A DNA stretch of 5,143 bases from an uncultured Peptococcaceae bacterium (GTDB taxonomy: Bacteria; Bacillota; Desulfotomaculia; Desulfotomaculales; Desulfallaceae): the NCBI GenBank assembly GCA_913064925.1, contig CAJYBN010000194.1, positions 1-5,143 of the forward strand, in the 5' to 3' direction. Shown here one piece after another: positions 1 through 5,143 of this stretch (position 1 is the stretch's first letter; every line of letters begins with the position of its first letter). A program made the position numbers and the translations under genes. Below the pieces are notes generated by a model. The model ran no database searches, had not been told where the DNA came from, and was given only the letters and a program-made list of their open reading frames with translations.

Positions 1-2056
1 TCTTATCCTCTTGGTTGTACAGTACTTCGGTATCGGTCATGTGATAAACTGTGTATTTTTCAGCCTGGATCATGAAATAATCCACCGGGTACCTGATGTG
101 TCTTTGCAAGTCCGCCGGCATCTCGTCCAGCGGTTTGAACACGCCGGGGAAAATTTTCTGGTAAGTTTTTATCACCGGGTCTTGGCTGTCGGCCACATAA
201 AAATCTACCCGGCCGGTGTAAGCGTTGACCACTGCTTTGACGGAGTTCCTGATGTAGTTGTATCCTTCCCCAAAGGGATCAGAGTAAGGGTACATGTCCG
301 ATACCGTGTAAGCGTCCCACATCCAGTGCAGGGCGCCGGTTTCGTCTACAACGATGTAGGGGTCACTGTCGAATTTGAGGAACGGTGCCAGCCTGGGTAC
401 CCTATCCCTAATGTTGCGGTGAAACAATATTTGGCTTGAACTTTGCAAGTCGCTGGCCAGCAACATTTTGTAGTCGCCAAAGTTCAATGCGAAGATCAAC
501 CGCCGCAACAGCCCTCCGATTTTGACTCCGCTGTCGCCCTGGTATTGCGTGTAGGCATTTTCATTGCCGCCGATGGGATAGTCAAACTCCCGGGCCTTGG
601 TGTTGACGATGACGTAGTTATCGGTTAATTCCCCGAAGTATATTTCCGGGCGGGTAACTTGCAGGTCAACGGTGGAAACTGGTGGTATGTTCTTAATGAA
701 AAATTCCGGCAGCCCCTCCGCGGTCATTTCATTCACAGGATTCATGGCGATGCCGTAGCCGTGGGTGTATTTCAAACGGAGGTTGATCCATGTTTTGGCC
801 TGGTCGGGCAGCTGGTTTTGGTCCAGCTCCCTGGCGGCCAGCATTACCTGCCGGTAATCGTTATTGATTAAATACCGGTCGATGTCAATGTTTTTCAGCT
901 CGTAGTAGGGCCTGATTTCCTGCAGTTGGGCGTAAGTCTGGGCCAGCGGCCGCCAATCCCAAAGCCTGATGTTATCTATGGTTTCCCGGTTGTTTTCTAC
1001 GTCCTCCACGGTGAGAACCCTACCGGCGGGGAATTTTTTAATTTCTACCTTGTCCAGGTTGTAGGCCAGCCGGGTATACTTGATGGAATTGGCAATGTAA
1101 GGTGCTTCCCGGCTTAGTTCGTTCGGTTTCACCAGCAGGCTCTGTACCAGTGCAGGATAAACGCCGCCCAGTATGATGGACGCTAAAACCAGCGCGCCTA
1201 TGCTGTACAGTATCAACCGGAACCGGCGCAAAAACAGGTTGACCAGTATAATTACGGCTATGAGCAGGGCTATGAAAAAAAGTGCTTTATAAGCCAGCAG
1301 CCTGGCGTGGATATCCGTATACCCCGGCCCGAAGGCCACTCCCCGGTCCGAATACAGCAGCATGTATTGTTCCAGGCGGTAACCCCAGGCCCGAACCAGG
1401 AAAAACAAGGCTGCTAAGAAGGATAGGTGCAGCCGCGCTGCCAGCGAACCAAAAAGCTTGGTTAGGCTGCCTTGCCCGCTTTCCGTAAAAAAGTATACCA
1501 GGGCCACCGCAAAAGCGGCCATGACGATCAACAGCGTAAGCAGCCGGTAGATGAACTGGTAAAAGGGCAATTGAAATACGTATTTGCCTATATCATTGTG
1601 GAAAATGGGATCTGTATAGCCAAACGAAGTGGGATGTAAAAATTTTTGCAGTATAATCCAGTCACCTGAAACCGCCGTGCTGGCAAACAGCGCCAAAATG
1701 GCGCCCGCTGCCAGGTAAGTCAAGGTCAAAAAACGGGGGGTAATGTACTTCTGCAGGGGCGGCTGGTGGATAATGATAACGTCGTCGGTCTGCACGTATT
1801 GCCTGGCAGCGATCCTTTGCAGCACCGACTTGCGGGTAAGCATCAGGTTGGCAAAAATGAATAAAAAGACAACGATGCCCACCAGCACCCGCAGCCCCAG
1901 TTCCGACAGCAAAATGGTGGTGAATATCTTGCTGTAGCCTAATGATTGGAACCAGAGCCATTCCACGTATAAATTAGTAGCCCACCTGGTTAGCAATAAA
2001 AAGACAACCAGGATTATTACAACGGCTGTGGTAAGCCACTTTAAACCCTTAGGCAA
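1..2056 (-). CDS. UPF0182 (COG1615) multi-pass membrane protein, 3' end missing
   Basis: Uncharacterised integral membrane protein; no reaction is known for the family. About 685 codons are present with no stop, so the C-terminus (family members are usually about 900 residues or more) lies beyond base 1. Seven hydrophobic segments can be seen at about residues 7-23, 54-73, 109-129, 168-190, 209-226, 257-276 and 281-304. A long hydrophilic part follows, probably outside the membrane. Family-like motifs are WFQSLGY (35-41), DPIFHNDI (149-156), GPGYTDIH (243-250), VKPNELSREAPYIA (309-322), then YTHGYG, PEIYFGE and RNSVKA further on. The start is TTG: an in-frame TAA lies directly before it and a consensus AAGGAGG sits 7 bases upstream. 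It begins 37 bases after the stop of the small CxxC protein, so the two are probably co-transcribed. The family assignment is firm; the function is unknown. Confidence 0.95.
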   Translation of the reverse strand, partial: MPKGLKWLTTAVVIILVVFLLLTRWATNLYVEWLWFQSLGYSKIFTTILLSELGLRVLVGIVVFLFIFANLMLTRKSVLQRIAARQYVQTDDVIIIHQPPLQKYITPRFLTLTYLAAGAILALFASTAVSGDWIILQKFLHPTSFGYTDPIFHNDIGKYVFQLPFYQFIYRLLTLLIVMAAFAVALVYFFTESGQGSLTKLFGSLAARLHLSFLAALFFLVRAWGYRLEQYMLLYSDRGVAFGPGYTDIHARLLAYKALFFIALLIAVIILVNLFLRRFRLILYSIGALVLASIILGGVYPALVQSLLVKPNELSREAPYIANSIKYTRLAYNLDKVEIKKFPAGRVLTVEDVENNRETIDNIRLWDWRPLAQTYAQLQEIRPYYELKNIDIDRYLINNDYRQVMLAARELDQNQLPDQAKTWINLRLKYTHGYGIAMNPVNEMTAEGLPEFFIKNIPPVSTVDLQVTRPEIYFGELTDNYVIVNTKAREFDYPIGGNENAYTQYQGDSGVKIGGLLRRLIFALNFGDYKMLLASDLQSSSQILFHRNIRDRVPRLAPFLKFDSDPYIVVDETGALHWMWDAYTVSDMYPYSDPFGEGYNYIRNSVKAVVNAYTGRVDFYVADSQDPVIKTYQKIFPGVFKPLDEMPADLQRHIRYPVDYFMIQAEKYTVYHMTDTEVLYNQEDK

Positions 2057-2060
2057 TTAA

Positions 2061-2070
2061 TCTCCTCCTT
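2061..2070 (-). promoter_or_regulatory. Ribosome binding site fixing the TTG start of the UPF0182 gene
   Basis: On the minus strand this reads AAGGAGGAGA, with the AAGGAGG core 7 bases before the TTG at 2056-2054. The codon just before the TTG is a TAA stop in the same frame, so no longer start is possible. The next possible starts lie inside the first conserved region. Confidence 0.85.
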
Positions 2071-2093
2071 GCGGTAGATATAAGAACGGTTAC

Positions 2094-2282
2094 TTACATT
2101 GGCTTGGGGATTTTCTGCGATTCGTCGGCTTCGTGCTTGATTTTTGCTTGGCACAACTGGCAAAAAGATGGCTCCTTTTTGGGCATGTCCTCTTCATCCA
2201 AGTACGGGTTTTTATTTTCTTCCACGGTAATTTGATCGGGGTCAAACAGCCTGCCACACATGATACATTTTTTCAGAGCCAT
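2094..2282 (-). CDS. Small four-cysteine (CxxC...CxxC) putative zinc-ribbon protein, 62 aa
   Basis: Hypothetical protein of 62 residues. Two cysteine pairs, C6-x2-C9 and C41-x2-C44, are 31 residues apart and could hold one zinc ion as a zinc ribbon. The linker is acidic (EEN..YLDEED) and the tail lysine-rich; there is no signal peptide or membrane segment, so it is probably cytosolic. The layout recalls the small YlaI/DUF2197-type proteins of Firmicutes, but I cannot confirm membership. The same frame is open back to an ATG at 2363. I chose the ATG at 2282 because GGAGG lies 8 bases before it and the cysteine module begins right after it, while the extension looks like translated intergenic sequence. 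It lies between the GalT-like gene (84-base gap) and the UPF0182 gene (37-base gap), both on the same strand. It could be a nucleic-acid or protein-binding accessory factor; that is a guess. Confidence 0.75.
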   Translation of the reverse strand: MALKKCIMCGRLFDPDQITVEENKNPYLDEEDMPKKEPSFCQLCQAKIKHEADESQKIPKPM

Positions 2283-2290
2283 GCTTTGCA

Positions 2291-2295
2291 CCTCC
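2291..2295 (-). promoter_or_regulatory. Ribosome binding site of the four-cysteine protein
   Basis: GGAGG on the minus strand, 8 bases upstream of the ATG at 2282. It decides in favour of this ATG over the in-frame ATG at 2363, which would add 27 residues without family-like character. Confidence 0.7.
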
Positions 2296-2330
2296 GGCTT
2301 GTTGTATAAAACATATATTCTTCGCCGGGG

Positions 2331-2358
2331 GTGTAAATCCTTCTTTACACTAAAGTGT
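2331..2358. repeat. Inverted repeat GTGTAAA-N6-TTTACAC plus a third half-site
   Basis: GTGTAAA (2331-2337) and TTTACAC (2344-2350) form a perfect 7-base inverted repeat with a 6-base spacer. A third related half-site, AGTGT (2354-2358), mirrors ACACT (2347-2351). It lies in the 84-base gap between the GalT-like stop and the four-cysteine gene, about 50 bases before that start. Neither strand has a T-run after it, so it is not an intrinsic terminator. It could be an operator or an RNA hairpin. The minus-strand arm TTTACA could act as a -35 element, but I see no well-spaced -10, so I do not call a promoter. Confidence 0.45.
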
Positions 2359-2366
2359 CCCACCGG

Positions 2367-3386
2367 TTAAAAATGTTCCTTGAGTTCGGCAGCCACGGTT
2401 TCGGGCAAAATTACGGTCCAGGGGTCATCGTGCATAATTTGCATGTGCGTAATGTCGCTGCCCACCAGCGGGAAGATAGTAAAGCGCCCCACTATCCGGA
2501 CGTGGGCCGTAAAGCCGGTGTCTTTCCTGTCGGCCAGGTAAAGGGCGGCGTTAAAAGAGACTATGTTGCTACGGTTGTAGTAGTCAATCACCCGCTTTAG
2601 CCCTGCCGCCAGGTCGGACAGGTCCTCATCGGTAAAGTCGTCGATGGTTTGCTTGCCAGGTATAATACCGATGACGTCGCCGACGTGCCGCGGCGCGAAT
2701 GAACTCAACCAGTACGCCCGGCCGGTTTGACCGATGTACCTTTCCCCGATGTTCTTTTCCGCTTCGATTAAGTCCATCCAGTAGCTGCGGTTGTGCGTTT
2801 GGTAATATGCAGTTGACGCGTTGATTAGTTTTTTGTCGTAGGTGCACGGTTCCGCCCCCGCCAGCACCTGCAGGTGCGGGTGGATCAACGACCCGCCGGC
2901 GTAAGGCATGTAATTCCAGTTTATGGACCCGTAACGCGCCCCTTCGGGGTCCGCGGCCGCCGTCTTTTGCAGGTATGTCAAGCCGGCCCTGAAGCTGTCA
3001 GTCATCATCCCGACGTCTATTTCTTCCATGGGGATGTAGTGGTTAACGGACATAATCACCACGGCGGCATGCTTTTCGTACGGGTTTAAGTTGGGGATGG
3101 CCACAGCTTCTCCCACTTTGATGCGTCCCTCGGCGGATATTTCAGGCGGGAACTTGGGCGTCACCTTTTCCATAACATCGGGGCAAAACGGGCAGAACTT
3201 TTGCTTGGATTCTTCAACAAACGGGGTCCAGTCGTGGCGGTGCAAAGTTAACTGGCGGAAGGGAAACACGCGGGATACTTGCCCGGTAAGAGGGTCGCGC
3301 CGGATCTCGCTTACCACGGTTTTAGGCGCAAAATTTTGCTGTGGGTCCAGGAAAACGGACTCATTAAGCGTTTTTATAAATTTCAC
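2367..3386 (-). CDS. Galactose-1-phosphate uridylyltransferase-like protein (HIT superfamily)
   Basis: Predicted nucleotidyltransferase of the GalT branch of the HIT superfamily, 339 residues, near the usual GalT length. In GalT an active-site His carries UMP from UDP-glucose to galactose 1-phosphate in the Leloir pathway. The core NWNYMPYAGGSLIHPHLQ (156-173) contains the HPHxQ signature, so H171 is the likely nucleophile. The structural zinc ligands of E. coli GalT (Cys, Cys, His, His) match C65 and C68 in FCPFC, H116 and H169. Near the C-terminus AHVRI (294-298) keeps one His, so the second metal site looks incomplete. The start is GTG at 3386, with AAGGAGG 8 bases upstream; a longer frame from 3437 would run through that site. 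No galK or galE is in view, so the sugar substrate is open. It lies 96 bases after ddl on the same strand. Confidence 0.85.
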   Translation of the reverse strand: MKFIKTLNESVFLDPQQNFAPKTVVSEIRRDPLTGQVSRVFPFRQLTLHRHDWTPFVEESKQKFCPFCPDVMEKVTPKFPPEISAEGRIKVGEAVAIPNLNPYEKHAAVVIMSVNHYIPMEEIDVGMMTDSFRAGLTYLQKTAAADPEGARYGSINWNYMPYAGGSLIHPHLQVLAGAEPCTYDKKLINASTAYYQTHNRSYWMDLIEAEKNIGERYIGQTGRAYWLSSFAPRHVGDVIGIIPGKQTIDDFTDEDLSDLAAGLKRVIDYYNRSNIVSFNAALYLADRKDTGFTAHVRIVGRFTIFPLVGSDITHMQIMHDDPWTVILPETVAAELKEHF

Positions 3387-3394
3387 TGGCCATA

Positions 3395-3402
3395 CCTCCT
3401 TA
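3395..3402 (-). promoter_or_regulatory. Ribosome binding site fixing the GTG start of the GalT-like gene
   Basis: The minus strand reads TAAGGAGG, 8 bases before the GTG at 3386. An ATG lies just 3' of it, but in another frame. The upstream in-frame ATGs (3410 and 3437) have no comparable site. Confidence 0.8.
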
Positions 3403-3412
3403 CTGTTCATTT

Positions 3413-3428
3413 CAAGCCAATGGGCTTG
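3413..3428. repeat. Perfect hairpin CAAGCC-N4-GGCTTG before the GalT-like gene
   Basis: A 6-base perfect inverted repeat with a 4-base loop in the ddl/GalT-like gap. It ends about 10 bases upstream of the ribosome binding site of the GalT-like gene. There is no T-run on either side, so it is not a standard terminator. It could affect mRNA processing or translation of the downstream gene, or be chance. Confidence 0.4.
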
Positions 3429-3482
3429 TCCATGCATGCAACAAATGCCGGCGGCCCATAGCCTTACAGGCCTGCCATGTTG

Positions 3483-4421
3483 CTACTGCTTTTCCAGAGC
3501 CAGATGGACCAGTCTGTCAACCAGGTCAGCGAATGAAATGCCTGCCGCCCGCGCGGCGTCAGGGAACAGGCTGGTTTCGGTCATCCCGGGGATGGTGTTT
3601 ACTTCCAGCACGTAAGGATTACCCGCCTCGTCCAGCATAAAGTCTACTCTAGCCAGACCCCTGCAGCCCAAGGCCAGGTAAGTGCGGCGGGCCAGGTCCT
3701 TAACCTTGTTTTGCAATTCACCCGCCATGCGCGGGGGAATAATGTGCTCGCTGAGCCCGGCGGTATACTTGGCTTGATAATCGTAAACGCCGGTGGCCGA
3801 GATTATTTCAATCAAAGGCAGGACTTCCGGGTTATCGTTGCCCAGCACGGAGGCCGTCACCTCCATGCCCTGCACCATTTTTTCCACCAGAGCCGCCGGA
3901 TCATACTTGAAGGCTTCTTCCAGGGCCTTTTTGATGTTTTCCTGCTCGTGGACAAAAGATACGCCTATGGTTGAACCTTGCGAGGCCGCTTTAATTACGA
4001 CAGGCAAGCCCAACTGCATAATTCTATCAATAATGGCGCTGAGCGGTTTGTTTTTATATTCGGCGTAGCTTACAGTAACATATTCGGGAGTCGGTATTCC
4101 TTCGTGCACTAATATTTTTTTGGTGACTATTTTATTCATACACATGGCACTGGCCAGCACGCCAGACCCGGTGTACGGGATGTCCAACATCTCCAGCAAT
4201 CCCTGGATGGTGCCATCCTCGCCGTATTTTCCGTGCAAAGCCAAAAAGGCCAGGTTAATATTGTTTTGCTTCAGGTTTTCCGCAATGTTATTGTCCACGT
4301 CTATTTTAACGGCATCATAACCTTTTTGCAGCAATGCGTTATAAATGGCTTCCCCGGTCCGTAATGATACCTCCCTTTCCGCGGAACGCCCGCCCAGTAA
4401 GACGCCAATTTTAAGGCCCAT
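3483..4421 (-). CDS. ddl: D-alanine--D-alanine ligase
   Basis: Cytosolic ATP-grasp enzyme joining two D-alanines (ATP to ADP + Pi) to make the dipeptide that MurF adds to the peptidoglycan precursor. At 312 residues it has full length. E. coli DdlB residues have clear counterparts: E15 in GGRSAEREVSL, H63, K97, K144, S150 in ASQGSTIG, E180 and E187, then Y219 in YDYQAKY, R258, the metal ligands D260, E273 and N275, and S284. The E15/S150/Y219 set and the YDYxAKY loop mark a D-Ala-D-Ala ligase, not a VanA/VanB D-Ala-D-Lac ligase, so no glycopeptide-resistance role is implied. The ATG at 4421 starts the usual first strand (MGLKIGVLLGG) and has AGGTGG (4431-4426) only 4 bases upstream, a rather close site. 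A terminator-like element lies just upstream. The stop is TAG. Confidence 0.98.
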   Translation of the reverse strand: MGLKIGVLLGGRSAEREVSLRTGEAIYNALLQKGYDAVKIDVDNNIAENLKQNNINLAFLALHGKYGEDGTIQGLLEMLDIPYTGSGVLASAMCMNKIVTKKILVHEGIPTPEYVTVSYAEYKNKPLSAIIDRIMQLGLPVVIKAASQGSTIGVSFVHEQENIKKALEEAFKYDPAALVEKMVQGMEVTASVLGNDNPEVLPLIEIISATGVYDYQAKYTAGLSEHIIPPRMAGELQNKVKDLARRTYLALGCRGLARVDFMLDEAGNPYVLEVNTIPGMTETSLFPDAARAAGISFADLVDRLVHLALEKQ

Positions 4422-4436
4422 GAAGCCACCTGGTTC

Positions 4437-4468
4437 AAAAAACCCAACCGTTTTTAATTCCAGTTAGG
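4437..4468 (-). terminator. Terminator-like hairpin and T6 just before ddl
   Basis: On the minus strand CCTAACTG (4468-4461) can pair with CGGTTGGG (4450-4443), giving 8 pairs of which two are G-U. The loop has 10 bases, and six T follow at 4442-4437. The T-run ends 15 bases before the ddl ATG and just before its ribosome binding site. The stem is only moderately stable. It may end transcription from the TnpB relic, or act as an attenuator for ddl. Confidence 0.4.
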
Positions 4469-4512
4469 CGGCCTCCCCATGACCAGGATTTCGCTCCTTT
4501 CCGGATTGGATT

Positions 4513-4534
4513 TATCCACCCCTGGGAGTGGATA
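4513..4534. repeat. Perfect 7-bp hairpin TATCCAC-N8-GTGGATA
   Basis: The arms 4513-4519 and 4528-4534 are perfectly complementary, around an 8-base centre. It lies about 170 bases downstream of the TnpB relic's stop. Small hairpins of this kind are typical of IS200/IS605 ends, where the HUH transposase binds, so this is a candidate right-end hairpin. No boundary or target site can be fixed from one copy. Confidence 0.45.
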
Positions 4535-4556
4535 CTGCGACGGGGAGACCTCGGCC

Positions 4557-4573
4557 CCGGGAGTTACACCCGG
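4557..4573. repeat. GC hairpin CCGGG-N7-CCCGG
   Basis: An all-GC 5-base stem with a 7-base loop (4557-4561 with 4569-4573). It overlaps an alternative pairing of GGGG (4542-4545) with CCCC (4555-4558), so the two cannot form fully together. Part of the structured stretch between the TnpB relic and ddl. Confidence 0.4.
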
Positions 4574-4671
4574 ACGGAAGTACTGCACCAAACAGGCACA
4601 AGGAAGTCCTTACGTTGACTGCCTGGTGGAAGATTACTCTCCGCCTCCGCGCGCTCTGTTAGAGACGGCCT

Positions 4672-4694
4672 GCCGGTTATTCCCGAACTCCGGC
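4672..4694. repeat. Hairpin GCCGG-N13-CCGGC just after the TnpB relic
   Basis: The 5-base GC arms at 4672-4676 and 4690-4694 are perfectly complementary with a 13-base loop. On the minus strand it begins 9 bases past the TnpB relic's stop codon. No T-run follows, so it is not a terminator; it could be the first stem of a 3' structured RNA. Confidence 0.35.
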
Positions 4695-4703
4695 TAAACG
4701 GGG

Positions 4704-5143
4704 TCACCTACTAAGTAAAGCCAACTGCTTTAACTCGTACCAGACGGAGTAGAACTTTTCCTGCCGCCAACGGGTTAACCCGTTGTGGACAGGGAGTTTT
4801 CCGACAAGCCGGTCAAAGAGTTGCTTTACCTTTCGGGTCATCCCTCTTCCTTCCTCAGGTAAGGAATTAACCTTTTGGATCAGCTTCTCTTTAACAGCCT
4901 GAATCTTCTGCTTTAACTCCAGTGTTATACGCTCTTTGAATCCTATTGCCGCCGGGCTATGACTAAGGCAGCGGCGTGGTGAATTAACACTCCGCACCGG
5001 TTCATATACTTCCAGTAACCTATGGTGGATGTGCGCCGGTTTAACCGGCTTTACTCCCACACCTTCTTTAAACGCCCGGCGCATAATAGCTTCTACCATT
5101 TTCTTGAATGGAAAGTTTGAAGCCATCCGGTTGAATTTCCTGT
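4704..5143 (-). pseudogene. TnpB-related (IS200/IS605 OrfB-like) protein, C-terminal fragment with two compensating frameshifts
   Basis: C-terminal end of a TnpB-like protein; the reading frame is open through the window edge at 5143, so the ATG at 5126 is internal, not the start. The N-terminal part reads NFPFKKMVEAI...AFKEGVGVKPVKPA, matching the stretch before the TnpB motif VNPAYTS. The motif then continues in another frame (5032-4946): TSTIGYWKYM, then IHHAAALVIARRQ, followed there by a TAG. The first frame picks up again with GFKERITLELKQK and runs to the stop at 4706-4704 through PVHNGLTRWRQEKFYSVW. A two-base loss near 5034 and a one-base loss near 4945 explain this: together one codon is missing, and about 29 residues are scrambled. 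The form without CxxC zinc pairs is that of proteins annotated as IS200/IS605 accessory, TnpB-related. Probably inactive. No tnpA is in view. Confidence 0.8.

Larger units (their letters stand above)
4422..4703 (-). other. Gene-free structured stretch between the TnpB relic and ddl; candidate IS right end/omegaRNA or ddl leader
   Basis: These 282 bases hold no credible coding region; the 72-codon plus-strand frame across 4479-4697 has no domain, and its sequence is explained by the GC-rich hairpins. Read on the minus strand there are stems at 4694-4672, 4573-4557 and 4534-4513, then a terminator-like stem and T-run at 4468-4437. GGATT occurs three times on the plus strand (4486, 4503, 4508). 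Known TnpB elements make a guide RNA (omegaRNA) from the 3' end of tnpB into the right end, and IS200/IS605 ends carry short subterminal hairpins, so the position fits an IS right end. A 5' leader of ddl is the main alternative. I saw no good -35/-10 pair for ddl. Confidence 0.3.

Noticed and set aside
11..1488. A run of open frames on the plus strand (11-439, 443-628, 659-871, 926-1117, 1282-1488)
   Set aside because: They lie antisense to the UPF0182 gene, whose minus-strand frame is continuous through the region with clear family motifs. None of the plus-strand translations shows a domain or good ribosome binding site.
1662..1961. A 99-codon minus-strand frame starting MALVPIIRLQQ
   Set aside because: It is a shifted frame inside the UPF0182 gene; the correct frame there gives the WFQSLGY motif and the membrane segments.
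2094..2363. An 89-residue version of the four-cysteine protein starting at 2363
   Set aside because: The good ribosome binding site (GGAGG at 2295-2291) belongs to the ATG at 2282, and the extra 27 residues cover the inverted-repeat region.
3091..3615. A 174-codon plus-strand frame spanning the ddl/GalT-like gap
   Set aside because: It overlaps the 3' end of ddl and the 5' half of the GalT-like gene in antisense, has no recognisable domain, and its sequence is explained by those two genes.
3483..4421. Vancomycin-type D-Ala-D-Lac ligase (VanA/VanB)
   Set aside because: The YDYQAKY loop with Y219 and the E15/S150 partners are those of ordinary Ddl enzymes, and no vanH or vanX neighbour is present.
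4479..4573. Resemblance to a cobalamin riboswitch core: on the minus strand GGTGTAACTCC, then CCCCGTCGCAGT
   Set aside because: The GGTGnAAnTCC pattern fits, but the AGGGAA element before it is missing and no proper B12 box follows. The downstream gene is ddl, which is not a cobalamin gene. A covariance-model scan would settle it.
4422..4703. T-box leader before ddl
   Set aside because: I found no AGGGTGGNACCGCG-like antiterminator motif in the stretch.

Overview
The window fits a chromosomal segment of a Gram-positive anaerobe of the class Clostridia, plausibly of the Pelotomaculum/Desulfotomaculum type. This is inference from three things: strong AAGGAGG-type ribosome binding sites paired with TTG and GTG starts, medium-high GC, and a UPF0182 protein together with a zinc-finger-less TnpB-like protein. 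No sequence search was run.

Every gene I can support is on the minus strand, so in transcription order the window runs from high to low coordinates. 5143-4704 holds the C-terminal part of a TnpB-related (IS200/IS605 OrfB-like) protein, broken by two small indels that restore the frame. 4703-4422 has no gene. It is GC-rich with several short hairpins and ends in a terminator-like stem and T-run right before the next gene. 4421-3483 is ddl, D-alanine--D-alanine ligase, with all key residues. 3386-2367 is a galactose-1-phosphate uridylyltransferase-like HIT-superfamily enzyme starting at GTG. 2282-2094 encodes a 62-residue protein with two CxxC pairs. 2056-1 is the N-terminal three quarters of a UPF0182 multi-pass membrane protein starting at TTG; it runs off the window edge.

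The last four genes point the same way with gaps of 96, 84 and 37 bases and could be co-transcribed, although the first two gaps contain inverted repeats that could be regulatory. A loose cell-envelope theme (peptidoglycan precursor ligase, nucleotide-sugar enzyme, large membrane protein with a big outer domain) can be suggested but not shown.

The most interesting places are the structured stretch between the TnpB relic and ddl, which could be a leftover IS right end/omegaRNA or a ddl leader ending in an attenuator, and the compensated frameshifts in the TnpB relic. I did not find a convincing wholly new system.
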